A stretch of DNA of 46,880 nt from Candidatus Gastranaerophilales bacterium (GCA_944325595.1 CALVAQ010000017.1:1-46880), one strand, 5' to 3'; numbered from the stretch's first letter, positions 1-8,757 are shown. Notes: generated by a model from the sequence alone, not told the origin. Program-made: numbers and translations.

Positions 1-1188
1 GAAATTCATCGAGCCGCTAACAAAGCGTATTTAAAGATTTTTTGCCGCAGACCAAAAACCGTGTCTCCTGCAAAAGCAGACTCTTTATCAAAAATCAAAA
101 AAATTGCTTTTATCAACGGATGCCCTGACAACAGATCCGAAAGATACAGGATAGATAATATCACTGAAGCCCTTGCCTCGTCAGGTATCCGTTCAGACAA
201 GTACGGCTGGTATAATCTGGATTACCTGTTGAAACATATAAATGATTATGACCTGTTGATTATATTTAGAGAAATTTATACGGCAAACAAAATTGCAGAG
301 GTCATTAATGCTTTTCAATCACACGGTATTCCTGTCGTTTTTGATACAGATGATTTGATATTTTATCCTGAAGTAGTTAATCAGATTGCTCTGACTGATA
401 ATTTTGACGAAAAGAAAAAAAGAAAATTTGTTGCGGGAATTGAAGCATATAAAAAAACAGCGCTTGCCTGTGATGCATCAACCGTAACAACAGACTACCT
501 CAAAAGGAAATTGCATGAAATCGGGGCAGAGAACGCTTTTGTAATAAAGAACACAATAAATGAAAAACAGTATAAACTGGCACAAAAACTCAATCTTCAA
601 AACAAAAAATTTAAATCGCATACGGTAAAAATCTGTTATTTATCCGGTTCTGCCACACACAACACTGATTTCAAGGAAGCGGAAGATGCACTGCTGATGA
701 TTCTTGAAAAATACAAAAATGCAGAACTCAACATTGTCGGTCCGCTTGTGCTGGATAAAAAATTTAAAAAATACCAAAAACAAATAAAGCGCATAAGATA
801 TATGAATTATCTAAAGCTTTTAGAATTCACCTCAAAAATGGATATAAACATTGCCCCGCTTGAGATGAATAATCCATACAATGAAGGCAAAAGTGAACTA
901 AAAATCTTTGAGTCTGCGCTTGTCGGGGTTCCCTCCGTAGTTTCTGCAATTGATTCATATTCAAAATGCGTAAAAAACGGTATAGACGGTTTTCTTGCAA
1001 AAAACCGGCAGGAATGGTTTGATTATCTTTCTGCATTGATTGAAGACAAGGAGTTAAGAAGAAAAATAGGTGATGAAGCCTATAAAAGTTTTGCGGAAAA
1101 ATTTTATGTCAAAAACAATATATCGGATATAATAACGGTTTACGAAAGTATTATTAATCAAAAGGCGGAATATGACTCTAAAAAATGA
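1..1188 (+). CDS. Glycosyltransferase, GT4-like (5' end outside window)
   Basis: The frame is open from base 1, so the gene begins upstream; a GTG at 61 is the first visible start-like codon but is probably internal. The protein contains the segment KIAFINGCPDNRSERYR at the start of a Rossmann-like N-terminal domain, then VVFDTDDLIF. The C-terminal half has a GT-B donor-site-like stretch (KSELKIFESALVGVPSV) and an IEDKELRRKIG helix typical of GT4 enzymes. It probably transfers a sugar during surface polysaccharide or glycoprotein assembly in the cytoplasm; the sugar cannot be read from sequence. Its last 17 bases overlap the next glycosyltransferase in another frame, indicating one operon. 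Confidence 0.8.
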   Translation, partial: EIHRAANKAYLKIFCRRPKTVSPAKADSLSKIKKIAFINGCPDNRSERYRIDNITEALASSGIRSDKYGWYNLDYLLKHINDYDLLIIFREIYTANKIAEVINAFQSHGIPVVFDTDDLIFYPEVVNQIALTDNFDEKKKRKFVAGIEAYKKTALACDASTVTTDYLKRKLHEIGAENAFVIKNTINEKQYKLAQKLNLQNKKFKSHTVKICYLSGSATHNTDFKEAEDALLMILEKYKNAELNIVGPLVLDKKFKKYQKQIKRIRYMNYLKLLEFTSKMDINIAPLEMNNPYNEGKSELKIFESALVGVPSVVSAIDSYSKCVKNGIDGFLAKNRQEWFDYLSALIEDKELRRKIGDEAYKSFAEKFYVKNNISDIITVYESIINQKAEYDSKK

Positions 1189-2347
1189 ACTAAGAAAAAC
1201 ATTAAAAAAACTTTTTAGATGCTATACAGAGCAAAAATATGAAAAAGCTCTTCAAAAGCTATACAAACAAAAAGAATATGAAAAAACTGTGAATAAAACA
1301 TCTCTCGATATTGCATTTATTATACCTGAGGTTGAGGCAAATTCCGGCGGTCACAGAAATATTTTCAGAGCGGTAAAGAAACTGGATGAATACGGACATA
1401 AACTGACTGTATATATCTATGGCAGCAAATACTTAAATGAACAGAAATTTATAATTAACAAAAATTTTAACGATATGCGATATGTCGATATAAAGTTATA
1501 TTCAGAAAAAAATCTGACACGCCACGATGTTTGTATTTGTACCTGGTGCGAAACCTTTTATCTTATGTACAAACACAAAGAATTATTCAAACAAATGTTC
1601 TATTTTGTTCAGGACTTTGAGCCATGGTTCTATTTGATGGGAACAAAGTACTTTTTAGCAGAAAATACCTACAAAATGGGTGTGCCCTGCATAACTTCCG
1701 GTCCCTGGCTTGCAAAATATCTGCCAAAAAAATACGGAACAGAAGCAAATGAGTTTTTGTTCCCTCTGGACAAATCTGTTTACAATACAGACAAACCAAG
1801 AACAAAAGATAACAGGAATATTGTATTTTTTGCACGTCCGGAAATGCAAAGAAGATGCTATGAACTGGGTGTAAAAGCTCTTGAAATTGTTAAACAAAAA
1901 AGACCGGATATTGAAGTAATTTTTTACGGTTCAACCAAAATAAATCCTAAAAAAATCCCTTTTGAAATAACATGCAAACACAGTCTTCCGACAATTAATG
2001 ATTTGGCGGATTTATACAGAAATGCTGATTTGGGAATATGTTTTTCAACGACAAATCCGAGTCTGGTTCCGTATGAGATGATGGCTTGCGGTCTGCCCGT
2101 TGTTGATATGGATGTAAATGAAGCGGAATACAAATACGGCTCAAGAGACAATGTATTTCTTTTTAATACACTGCCGGAGGTTATGGCAGAGCAAATAGTC
2201 TCCGTTATGGACAATGACAACTTGAGAAAAAAAGTAGCCAAAAACGGTTATGAATATTCACAGCACAATTTCATTTCGGAAGAAGAAATGGGCAGACGTA
2301 TAGAAAGTTTGATTTTGGATAAATTCAAACAGAACACGGAAGTATAG
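1172..2347 (+). CDS. Glycosyltransferase, WsaF/rhamnosyltransferase-like GT4
   Basis: 391 aa. After about 45 basic residues comes a GT-B fold beginning DIAFIIPEVEANSGGHRNI, where the SGGH loop resembles WsaF-type rhamnosyltransferases. The central QDFEPWFYLMGTKYFLAE segment is also characteristic of that group. The donor-binding C-terminal domain carries LVPYEMMACGLPVVDM. It likely acts with the preceding transferase on a surface glycan; rhamnose as donor is an inference from family resemblance only. It starts inside the end of the upstream gene, so the two are translationally coupled. The following TPR gene begins at the base after its stop codon. Confidence 0.8.
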   Translation: MTLKNELRKTLKKLFRCYTEQKYEKALQKLYKQKEYEKTVNKTSLDIAFIIPEVEANSGGHRNIFRAVKKLDEYGHKLTVYIYGSKYLNEQKFIINKNFNDMRYVDIKLYSEKNLTRHDVCICTWCETFYLMYKHKELFKQMFYFVQDFEPWFYLMGTKYFLAENTYKMGVPCITSGPWLAKYLPKKYGTEANEFLFPLDKSVYNTDKPRTKDNRNIVFFARPEMQRRCYELGVKALEIVKQKRPDIEVIFYGSTKINPKKIPFEITCKHSLPTINDLADLYRNADLGICFSTTNPSLVPYEMMACGLPVVDMDVNEAEYKYGSRDNVFLFNTLPEVMAEQIVSVMDNDNLRKKVAKNGYEYSQHNFISEEEMGRRIESLILDKFKQNTEV

Positions 2348-2842
2348 GTGATTAATACGCAAATGTCAGACTACAAAACATTTTTGGACAACGGAATAGA
2401 AGAAATAAACCAAGGTCACTTTGAAAAAGGGATTGAGTGGATAAACAAATCACTCGAACTCAAAGACGACTGGGAAATTCCGTATTTTTACCGTGCAGTT
2501 GCAAACCATGCACTCGAAAGATATGACGATGCAATGCTCGACTACACAAAATCAATCCGGCTGAATGAAAAAATGACAGATGCATATTACAACAGGGCAA
2601 AAATCACCCTGACAAGAAAAGATATAGAAAATCCTGATATTTCAAAAGCAATTGAAGATTTAGAAAAAGCGCTCGAGCAGGACGAAAAGTTTCTTGATGC
2701 CCTGTATGCAATGGCAGCCGCTCACAAAAAACTCGGAAACTACAAAACAGCACTGGAATATCTGGACAGACTACTGGAAATTGAGCCGGAAGCAGTGAAT
2801 GCAAGAGCTTTCAAAAAACTTTTGCTCCAAAAGTATGTCTGA
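2348..2842 (+). CDS. TPR-repeat protein
   Basis: 164 aa made of about four tetratricopeptide units with the usual W/G/Y/A/P spacing (for example NQGHFEKGIEWINKSLELKD, then AVANHALERYDDAMLDYTKS). TPRs are protein-interaction scaffolds; no catalytic domain or signal peptide is present, so it is probably cytosolic. The GTG at 2348 follows the previous stop immediately and has GGAAG five bases upstream. An in-frame ATG at 2363 preceded by AGGTGA is a reasonable alternative. It is the last gene of the glycosyltransferase run and may serve that pathway, but this is only positional. Confidence 0.8.
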   Translation: MINTQMSDYKTFLDNGIEEINQGHFEKGIEWINKSLELKDDWEIPYFYRAVANHALERYDDAMLDYTKSIRLNEKMTDAYYNRAKITLTRKDIENPDISKAIEDLEKALEQDEKFLDALYAMAAAHKKLGNYKTALEYLDRLLEIEPEAVNARAFKKLLLQKYV

Positions 2843-2844
2843 GG

Positions 2845-2947
2845 AAAATTCGAGATAAGGAATGAAGTGACGTGAACGAATTTTTTGAGTGTCATGTGAA
2901 AAGGTGAGCAGGCGCCGGCTGTGTTGAGCCGGCGGCACCTGCGACAC
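2845..2947 (+). other. Structured GC-rich intergenic element with nested inverted repeats
   Basis: AAAATTCG (2845-2852) pairs with CGAATTTT (2877-2884) followed by further Ts, which could terminate the TPR operon. Downstream GTGTC (2889-2893) pairs with GACAC (2943-2947). Inside it CAGGCGCCGGCT (2909-2920) pairs with AGCCGGCG plus CCTG (2927-2941) around a three-base bulge. The inner part is far more GC-rich than anything nearby. There is no T-run after it, so it looks more like a REP-like repeat or a structured RNA than a simple terminator. No second full copy is visible in this window. Confidence 0.5.
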
Positions 2948-2982
2948 TAGATTAGATTCTGTAACAAAAAACTGTACAACGG

Positions 2983-3570
2983 CTATTGTTTTATCAAAAG
3001 ACGAGCCTCCAGATTGCAGTCAATATCACCGTATATTACTTTCATATATTCATCGTTGAACGGAATTAGTTTTGCATAATTCAGAGATTTTTGGTTGTGG
3101 TCATTGCCTGTGTTTTGTGCTTTTACTTTTGCAATCAGCTGATTACCCTGATAAAAGTTGATAAAGTAGCCGTAATCATTTTTTGCAGAAAGTATACGGT
3201 AATATCCGGGCGGAATTTCTGTCATCTGCGGTGTAATTAGGGTTACCGGCAGCATTGCTGTAGGGTAATCTTCTTTTATATTTTTCAACACGCCGGAAAT
3301 ATCATTTGACGGTGTTTTTTCTTCGGCATCAGGAACATTTTGTTCCCACAAAGGAGCACCTTTGGGTTTTTTCTTTTCTTCTTTTTTCTTCTTTTTTCGT
3401 TCAAAAAATTGCATTACCTTTTCAAATTCCTGATTGGTAACGGATTTTTCCTGTGTTTTTGCAGCTTCATCAATTTTCATCGGCTCATCCCAGAAGTCAT
3501 CAGCCGCAAAGGCATTGCAGCCTGTGAGAAAAACAAATCCAAATATAATTGCCGACAAAATCTTTTTCAT
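2983..3570 (-). CDS. Secreted or lipid-anchored protein, unknown function
   Basis: 195 aa. The open frame extends 29 codons upstream, but the natural start is the ATG at 3570 because it opens a clear export signal, MKKILSAIIFGFVFLTGCNAFAA. LTGC could be a lipobox, or cleavage may follow NAFA by signal peptidase I. A lysine/glutamate-rich, coil-like stretch (residues about 50-75) leads to a compact C-terminal domain containing PPGYYRILSAKNDYGYFINF. I do not recognise the family. It stands alone between the structured element and the divergent ilvE promoter. Confidence 0.7.
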   Translation of the reverse strand: MKKILSAIIFGFVFLTGCNAFAADDFWDEPMKIDEAAKTQEKSVTNQEFEKVMQFFERKKKKKEEKKKPKGAPLWEQNVPDAEEKTPSNDISGVLKNIKEDYPTAMLPVTLITPQMTEIPPGYYRILSAKNDYGYFINFYQGNQLIAKVKAQNTGNDHNQKSLNYAKLIPFNDEYMKVIYGDIDCNLEARLLIKQ

Positions 3571-3631
3571 ATTATTTATGATAATGATTTTTTTCTTTAA
3601 GTAAACCCCTGTACGTATTTTGTGAAAATTC

Positions 3632-3660
3632 TTGCAATATCCGACAAAAATCGCCATAAT
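3632..3660 (+). promoter_or_regulatory. Sigma70-type promoter of ilvE
   Basis: TTGCAA (3632-3637) is followed after 17 bases by CATAAT (3655-3660), about 40 bases before the ilvE start. It overlaps the upstream leader of the divergent secreted-protein gene. Confidence 0.55.
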
Positions 3661-3698
3661 AGAATAATTAAAACATACAGCCTAGAAGGAGAAGGATT

Positions 3699-4619
3699 AT
3701 GGCAACAGAATATGTTTATTTAGACGGCGAATTTGTAGATGCAAAAACAGCTTCAATACCTGTCAGAAACCACGCTTTTTTGTACGGTACATCTGTCTTT
3801 GAAGGCATCAGAGCATATTACAATAAAGAAGAAGACCAGCTTTATGCTTTCAGAATGAAAGAACACTTTGAAAGACTCATAAACAGCTGCAGAATTATGC
3901 ATATGGATCCGAAATTCTCGGTTGACGAATTTTGCAACCTAACAAAAGAGCTTTTGAAGAAAAACGGCTACAGAACAGATGCCTACATAAGACCTCAGGT
4001 TTATAAAAATGCTCAAAAAATCGGTCCCGGAATGATTGACAACCCTGATGCTGTATTGATTTTTTCATTTGCAATGGGTGATTATATCGATCTTGCAAAA
4101 GGTTTGAGCGTGTGTGTTTCAAACTGGAGAAGAAATGATGACAACGCTATCCCCCCGAGAGCAAAGGTCTCCGGCTCTTATGCAAACACTGCACTGATTG
4201 TTACCGATGCAAAACTTGCAGGGTTTGATGATGCAATTGTTCTTGATCAGGCAGGAAAAGTCACAGAAGGCTCTGCAATGAACCTGTTTCTTGTTGAGGG
4301 GGATACTCTTGTTACCACACAAACTACGGACAACATTCTTGTCGGTGTGACAAGAAACACCATTCTTGAACTCGGAAAAAATGTTCTGGGCTTAAAAACA
4401 GCCGAAAGAGAAATCTCAAGAACTGAACTTTATATCGCTGACGAAGCTTTCTACTGCGGTACAGGCGCACAGGTCAGCCCGATTACATCAATAGACCACA
4501 GACCTGTAGGCAGCGGCGTTGTCGGAGAACACACAAAAGAACTTCAAAAACTTTATTTTGACGTTGTCAAAGGCAAAGTGGAAAAATACAAAAAATGGTG
4601 TACACCCGTTTATGATTAG
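3699..4619 (+). CDS. ilvE: Branched-chain amino acid aminotransferase
   Basis: 306 aa, the usual length for class IV PLP aminotransferases. It catalyses the final transamination to leucine, isoleucine and valine (or the first catabolic step), using glutamate/2-oxoglutarate. Visible motifs are the N-terminal FLYGTSVFEGIRAY, the PLP lysine K156 in RAKVSGSYAN, E190 in KVTEGSAMNLF that contacts the pyridine nitrogen, and YCGTGAQVSPI near the C-terminus. GGAG lies 8-9 bases before the ATG. Its stop overlaps the start of the MlaE-type gene by 8 bases, so the two are cotranscribed although functionally unrelated. leuC elsewhere in this window would share the leucine pathway. Confidence 0.95.
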   Translation: MATEYVYLDGEFVDAKTASIPVRNHAFLYGTSVFEGIRAYYNKEEDQLYAFRMKEHFERLINSCRIMHMDPKFSVDEFCNLTKELLKKNGYRTDAYIRPQVYKNAQKIGPGMIDNPDAVLIFSFAMGDYIDLAKGLSVCVSNWRRNDDNAIPPRAKVSGSYANTALIVTDAKLAGFDDAIVLDQAGKVTEGSAMNLFLVEGDTLVTTQTTDNILVGVTRNTILELGKNVLGLKTAEREISRTELYIADEAFYCGTGAQVSPITSIDHRPVGSGVVGEHTKELQKLYFDVVKGKVEKYKKWCTPVYD

Positions 4620-5355
4620 TTTTTTAGGACTTTGTGTAAAAAACTTAATAAAGACATTAAAGTATATTTTTGACAGGCAGACAAAAATGTCTGCCGTCAT
4701 TTCACAGGCTGCAATGATTAGCTATGACTCGCTGTCAATTTCTTTGACCATTGTTTTTATTGCTGCTGCCGTAATTTCTTTGCAAATTTCAAAACAATTT
4801 TTAATGAGCGGCGCAGAAAGCTATGTCGGCGGGTTCATTGCAGTGGCGCTGGTCAGAGAAATCGCCCCCGGATTTGCTGCACTGGCAATCGGTGCCAGAG
4901 CCGGTACTGCAATATGCGCAGAAGTTGCCAATATGAAAGTCACGGAACAGGTAGATGCAATAAAAACTCTCGGAGTTGACCCCGTCGGATATTACTTTGC
5001 ACCGAGGTTAATTGCTGCAGCTTTTACCGTTCCTATGGTTGTTATTCTTGCCGAGTTTATCGGTATAGTCGGCGGTATGATGGTTGCATATTTTGCAATT
5101 CAGCTTCATCCCAACAGATTTATGGATACAGTATGGCTGCTTCTTGAAGCAAAAGATATCTATATCAGCATTTTCAAGGCTTTTGTGTTTGGCATACTCA
5201 TTACGCTTGTTTGTGCAACACAGGGTTACAAGACAACCGGCGGAGCAAAAGATGTCGGTATTGCAACAACAAAATCGGCAATAAAAGCCACATTCTATCT
5301 TCTCGTTGCAGACTTTATTATCAATCTTTTATTCTATGTAAACGTGGGCATTTAG
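4612..5355 (+). CDS. mlaE: MlaE/YrbE-type ABC lipid-transport permease
   Basis: 247 aa starting at the ATG that overlaps the end of ilvE; the longer frame back to 4519 lies inside ilvE and is not needed. Several hydrophobic segments surround the MlaE signature ALVREIAPGFAALAIGARAG, then AEVANMKVTEQVDAIKTLGVDP and a PRLIAAAFTVP segment. These proteins form the inner-membrane permease of MCE-type phospholipid transporters that maintain outer-membrane lipid asymmetry. The ATPase (MlaF) and MCE (MlaD) partners are not nearby, so the complex must be completed elsewhere. Confidence 0.9.
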   Translation: MISFLGLCVKNLIKTLKYIFDRQTKMSAVISQAAMISYDSLSISLTIVFIAAAVISLQISKQFLMSGAESYVGGFIAVALVREIAPGFAALAIGARAGTAICAEVANMKVTEQVDAIKTLGVDPVGYYFAPRLIAAAFTVPMVVILAEFIGIVGGMMVAYFAIQLHPNRFMDTVWLLLEAKDIYISIFKAFVFGILITLVCATQGYKTTGGAKDVGIATTKSAIKATFYLLVADFIINLLFYVNVGI

Positions 5356-5510
5356 CGGTACCTGTCATAGAATGAGGCTTCCGGTCTTGCGGAATTTGAC
5401 AGGACAATTTCCCGATATTCGTTCTTATCAATATCAACACCCATATTTTGAATTTTTATTTCAGGGGCTTTTCTCTTTTTATCAAAATTTTTGTTGTTTT
5501 TATTTTCCAT
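5352..5510 (-). CDS. Small charged protein, unknown
   Basis: 52 aa, rich in Lys, Asn, Asp and Glu, ending SNSARPEASFYDRYR. It converges on the mlaE gene with a 4-base overlap of stop codons. The ribosome site is weak. Composition and the tidy fit to the gap support a real gene, but it could be chance; the open frame continues upstream to 5777 over the divergent gene, and that extension is not credible. Confidence 0.4.
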   Translation of the reverse strand: MENKNNKNFDKKRKAPEIKIQNMGVDIDKNEYREIVLSNSARPEASFYDRYR

Positions 5511-5552
5511 AACTTTTATTATAAACATAAAATGACAAAAGAGAGAGTTTTT

Positions 5553-6194
5553 ATGAACAAAAATAATAAAATAATAATTGTTGCTCTGACGATTTTTATG
5601 ATTCTGTGTGCACTGCCGATTGTACTTTTCAGTGTGAAACTCGGTTTTTCCAAAAAGGGACTGCATATAGACAACAAACGATATGAGTACGTAAACAGGG
5701 TTTGTATAGAGGAAAAAGCCAAAAATCAATGTGAACTGCTTCTTCGTGAAGATTTGAACATTCTTTTGTATGCACACAAGAAGAACAAAGAATATATCAG
5801 CGTGCCTCTTTCAATCTCTCGACCTGACAGAATTCTCAACACAATGTACAAAGAACAGGAAAATATCTCCGTAATTGAACCGGAAATCCTTTTAAAAACA
5901 ATGATGCTAAAAAATCTTTTGTACAAAGACGAAAAAAAACATATCAATGCCGGCTTGTTTGCCCAAAAGATGGAAGAGTATGTTTTGCAAAATTTTTCTA
6001 AAAACAACAGAACAACCTTTTTGCAGATACTTGAAAGTCAGGATGAAAACTTTGAAAAATCACTGAAAAAGATGAAATACAGAAAGCAAAAAAGAGAAAG
6101 AGCCGAACAGCTAAAACGCTCCGTTCAAACACTTAATGCTCAGGATGATATGTATCCTGATGAAAATGTTCAAACAGAGCGTGTTGCTGATTGA
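5553..6194 (+). CDS. Single-pass membrane-anchored protein, unknown
   Basis: 213 aa from the ATG at 5553, preceded by GAGAGAG at good spacing; an in-frame ATG at 5532 lacks a comparable site. One N-terminal transmembrane segment (residues about 6-30, IIIVALTIFMILCALPIVLFS) is followed by a charged, mostly helical region ending in a Lys/Arg/Glu-rich tail. The likely topology is a short cytoplasmic N-terminus and a periplasmic body, possibly an uncleaved signal anchor. No catalytic motif or family is recognised. Confidence 0.7.
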   Translation: MNKNNKIIIVALTIFMILCALPIVLFSVKLGFSKKGLHIDNKRYEYVNRVCIEEKAKNQCELLLREDLNILLYAHKKNKEYISVPLSISRPDRILNTMYKEQENISVIEPEILLKTMMLKNLLYKDEKKHINAGLFAQKMEEYVLQNFSKNNRTTFLQILESQDENFEKSLKKMKYRKQKRERAEQLKRSVQTLNAQDDMYPDENVQTERVAD

Positions 6195-6203
6195 TTATAA
6201 AAA

Positions 6204-7514
6204 CTATTTACATTCGTGTTCGATTTCTTTTTCTTTCATCATTTTTTTGAGCTGTTCAACAGAAACTGTATCCGGCGCCTGAACCTTCGGCTCCAGACCT
6301 TTTTCAAGAAGTTCCGCTTCTTTGTCTTTCAGGTCGTTATCCGCTACTGTCAAGTCTCTGTCTTTTGCCGCAGCCATTACCTGAATAACCATTTCTGTCG
6401 GTGCGCCTTCTTCGGAAACTTTTTTCTGAACGGCATAACTTTTCCAGTCATCGGGAAGTTTTTTTACTTCACTATAGCCCATTCCCTCGTTTGAGAGTCT
6501 TTTTTGGATTTGTGTTTCGAGTATTTTGGTAACATATTCCTTTTGTGACTTAAATCTGTTCGGAATGACAATTTTGTTTCCGATAACTTCTTCAGGATCA
6601 CGTTTTTCATATTTTTTAAACAAATCCGCCGCAATTTTGAGGTGTCCGATTTCGTATTCGAGAAACATTTCCCAGATTTTTTTGATTCTTTCATCAACCT
6701 CATCTTCAACACAGGTATAGTAATTGCAGACCTCGGTGAACTCATGAAGGAGCAGTTTTTCAAACCAGCTTTCCGTCGGGTCAATCAAAGACTCGTACAT
6801 AGAAACGTGTTCTTCTTCCACGTCTTTGATTTCGGCATAAGTTTCTCTGATACACTGATTTCCGTATTCCATTCCGTGTTCGGCGTAGTAGTTGTGTGTC
6901 TGCTGCTCTCCTGACACAAGTGTATAAATATTAACTTTTGTCTGCGGATCTGCCGTTGCTTTGTCATAAGGTTTTCTGAGCCTCAAAGTTGCATCGTTGT
7001 GATGGTATTGGGTCGGACGGCTGAGCATAATGTCTGTTTGCCCCTGAACAATATCATTGGGGCTTATGCCGTGTTCAAAATATGCCCACTGACTGTATCG
7101 GTAAAGGTGGTCAAAGTCTTCCAACAGTCCGAAATCAAAAGTCTCTTTAACATACGGGTCCGGTTCGTTCTGCGCCATCCAGGCGGTCAAATCGACAGCA
7201 ACCTGCTCATATCCGAGTGTTGTTTCAAGCACGGATTGGTCTGCGGGAGTCAGCCAGTTTACCGTTGTTTGCTGCATATCTTCAATTCGTCTTGTTTGTG
7301 CAATAAATTTATTAATTTCGGCATCGGCACAGTTTCTTGAAAAGTTATGTTTAAAATTCCACGCTTCAACCTCGATTCCGTTCATAAGAATCTGTCTTGT
7401 TCTTGTATAACAGTCAACTTCTGTTTTGTTAAACGGTTTTTTGGTAATTTCATGCCAGTTTCGTATTTGTTTTTCTATAGGGGTTCCTTTTTCTTGTAAC
7501 GGATTAAAACTCAT
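6204..7514 (-). CDS. Ferritin-like (di-metal carboxylate) protein, unknown family
   Basis: 436 aa. The middle of the protein is a helical bundle with regularly spaced Glu/His motifs of the ferritin-like superfamily: SGEQQTHNYY, EEEHVSMYESL, LLHEFTEVCNYYTC and LEYEIGHLKIAADLF. This layout could bind a di-iron or di-manganese centre, suggesting an oxidase, peroxide-scavenging or metal-handling role. Long N- and C-terminal extensions do not resemble rubrerythrin, bacterioferritin or ribonucleotide reductase. The start is the ATG at 7514. It lies downstream of proC on the same strand, beyond a terminator. Confidence 0.7.
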   Translation of the reverse strand: MSFNPLQEKGTPIEKQIRNWHEITKKPFNKTEVDCYTRTRQILMNGIEVEAWNFKHNFSRNCADAEINKFIAQTRRIEDMQQTTVNWLTPADQSVLETTLGYEQVAVDLTAWMAQNEPDPYVKETFDFGLLEDFDHLYRYSQWAYFEHGISPNDIVQGQTDIMLSRPTQYHHNDATLRLRKPYDKATADPQTKVNIYTLVSGEQQTHNYYAEHGMEYGNQCIRETYAEIKDVEEEHVSMYESLIDPTESWFEKLLLHEFTEVCNYYTCVEDEVDERIKKIWEMFLEYEIGHLKIAADLFKKYEKRDPEEVIGNKIVIPNRFKSQKEYVTKILETQIQKRLSNEGMGYSEVKKLPDDWKSYAVQKKVSEEGAPTEMVIQVMAAAKDRDLTVADNDLKDKEAELLEKGLEPKVQAPDTVSVEQLKKMMKEKEIEHECK

Positions 7515-7540
7515 ATTTTTTAGCCTTTCTTTTCTGTACT

Positions 7541-7575
7541 AAAAAACAAAGCACGGTTTTGCGCTTTGTTTTTTT
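7541..7575 (-). terminator. Bidirectional-looking intrinsic terminator after proC
   Basis: AACAAAGC and GCTTTGTT arms enclose a 10-base loop, with A-runs on one side and T-runs on the other, so it can work in either direction. It separates proC from the ferritin-like gene. Confidence 0.65.
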
Positions 7576-7615
7576 AGAATAAATAAAGAAAGTTTGTTTT
7601 TGATTACCTGAAATA

Positions 7616-8440
7616 TTACAGTTGCTTACCCATTAGTGCTGATTTTTCGGCTGTCTTTTTGACTGTTTCAAACAGAATTTCAGATATATTGCTTTCGTTA
7701 AGAACTTTGTTGCCTTCCGCCGTAGTACCGCCGGGTGTCGTGACATTGGTGATAAGCTGTTTCGGGTCAACTCCTGATTCCAAAATCATTTTTGCAGAGC
7801 CGAGAGCAGTCTGGGCTGATAACAAAAGTGCTGTTTTGTAGTCAAGACCGAGTTTTTCACCGGCTTTTGCAATTTCATCAATGATGTAATAGTAAAAAGC
7901 AGGTCCGGAACCGCTGACACCAGTGATAGCATCAATGTCTTCTTCTTTTGCTTTTATGACTTTGCCGACACTTTCAAAAATTTTAACTACTTCTTCAAAA
8001 TCCTCTTCGTTAGCGTGCTCGCCTTTGCATACGGCACTCATTCCGCAGCCCAGAAGCGCCGGAGTATTTGGCATCACTTTTATTACTCTTGCTGTTTTTT
8101 CAAGAATTTCTTCAATTTTTTTTGAGGAAATCCCTGCGGCAATTGTAATTATCAGTTTTGTGTCATCAATTCTGTCTTCGATTTCCGTTAGAACTTCTTT
8201 TACAACAAACGGTTTTACGGCAAGCAGAATGATATCTGCCTGTGCTGCGGCTTCTCTGTTGTTGTGCACAATTTTTATACCGAGGTCTTTTTCTATTTTG
8301 TGTGCGTATTCCTTGTTTGGCTCTGATGCAATAATATTTTCGGGTTTAAAAAGTTTTGAAGATTTCAAACCGTTTATGATTGCGGTTGCCATTTTTCCCG
8401 CACCGATGAAACCGATTGTTTTATTAATCTGCTGTGTCAT
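7616..8440 (-). CDS. proC: Pyrroline-5-carboxylate reductase
   Basis: 274 aa, normal length. It reduces 1-pyrroline-5-carboxylate to proline with NAD(P)H, the last step of proline synthesis. The N-terminal Rossmann motif is IGFIGAGKMATAII (residues about 9-22). The NAD-domain segment VIKVMPNTPALLGCGMSAV follows. The C-terminal dimer/substrate region has GVSGSGPAFYYYIIDE and the family signature VTTPGGTTAEG. It stands alone on the minus strand, divergent from rpmH, and is followed by a terminator. Confidence 0.95.
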   Translation of the reverse strand: MTQQINKTIGFIGAGKMATAIINGLKSSKLFKPENIIASEPNKEYAHKIEKDLGIKIVHNNREAAAQADIILLAVKPFVVKEVLTEIEDRIDDTKLIITIAAGISSKKIEEILEKTARVIKVMPNTPALLGCGMSAVCKGEHANEEDFEEVVKIFESVGKVIKAKEEDIDAITGVSGSGPAFYYYIIDEIAKAGEKLGLDYKTALLLSAQTALGSAKMILESGVDPKQLITNVTTPGGTTAEGNKVLNESNISEILFETVKKTAEKSALMGKQL

Positions 8441-8516
8441 TATAATCTCTCCGTGTATAAATATTTCAGGCTTTCGGGCATTTGTAACCCCTTTGTAATC
8501 ATTTGTGTGTTGCGGA

Positions 8517-8545
8517 TTGACTTTCGCCTATGTCTTTTTTATTAT
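8517..8545 (+). promoter_or_regulatory. Strong sigma70-type promoter of rpmH
   Basis: TTGACT (8517-8522) and TATTAT (8540-8545) are separated by exactly 17 bases, 37 bases before the rpmH ATG. This is one of the clearest promoters in the window. Confidence 0.75.
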
Positions 8546-8582
8546 GATACAACCAGATAAATTTAATTCAAGGAGCAATAAA

Positions 8583-8735
8583 ATGAGACGTACATTAGAA
8601 GGAACAAAAAGAAAAAGACAAAACGTCAGCGGTTTTAGAGCCAGAATGGCTACACCGGGCGGAAGAACAGTTCTCAACAGAAGAAGAGCAAAAGGTCGTC
8701 ACAGACTCGCTATTCAGGCTAAAAAGAGAGCTTAG
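8583..8735 (+). CDS. rpmH: 50S ribosomal protein L34
   Basis: 50 aa. The start is the ATG at 8583, with AAGGAG at good spacing; the frame upstream has no ribosome site. The sequence [13 protein letters not shown] then [20 protein letters not shown] is unmistakable L34, with a short insertion near the N-terminus compared with the common 44-46 aa form. L34 binds 23S rRNA. rnpA follows, as in nearly all bacteria, but a hairpin terminator lies between them. Confidence 0.97.
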   Translation: MRRTLEGTKRKRQNVSGFRARMATPGGRTVLNRRRAKGRHRLAIQAKKRA

Positions 8736-8757
8736 TTCTGAGATTTAAAAGTTTTTT

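Noticed and set aside
4519..4611. Upstream extension of the MlaE-type gene
   Set aside because: It lies inside ilvE, adds no family sequence, and the ATG at 4612 gives the normal length.
7923..8498. 191-codon plus-strand open frame
   Set aside because: It is antisense to proC, whose motifs are unmistakable; composition is a shadow of the opposite strand.
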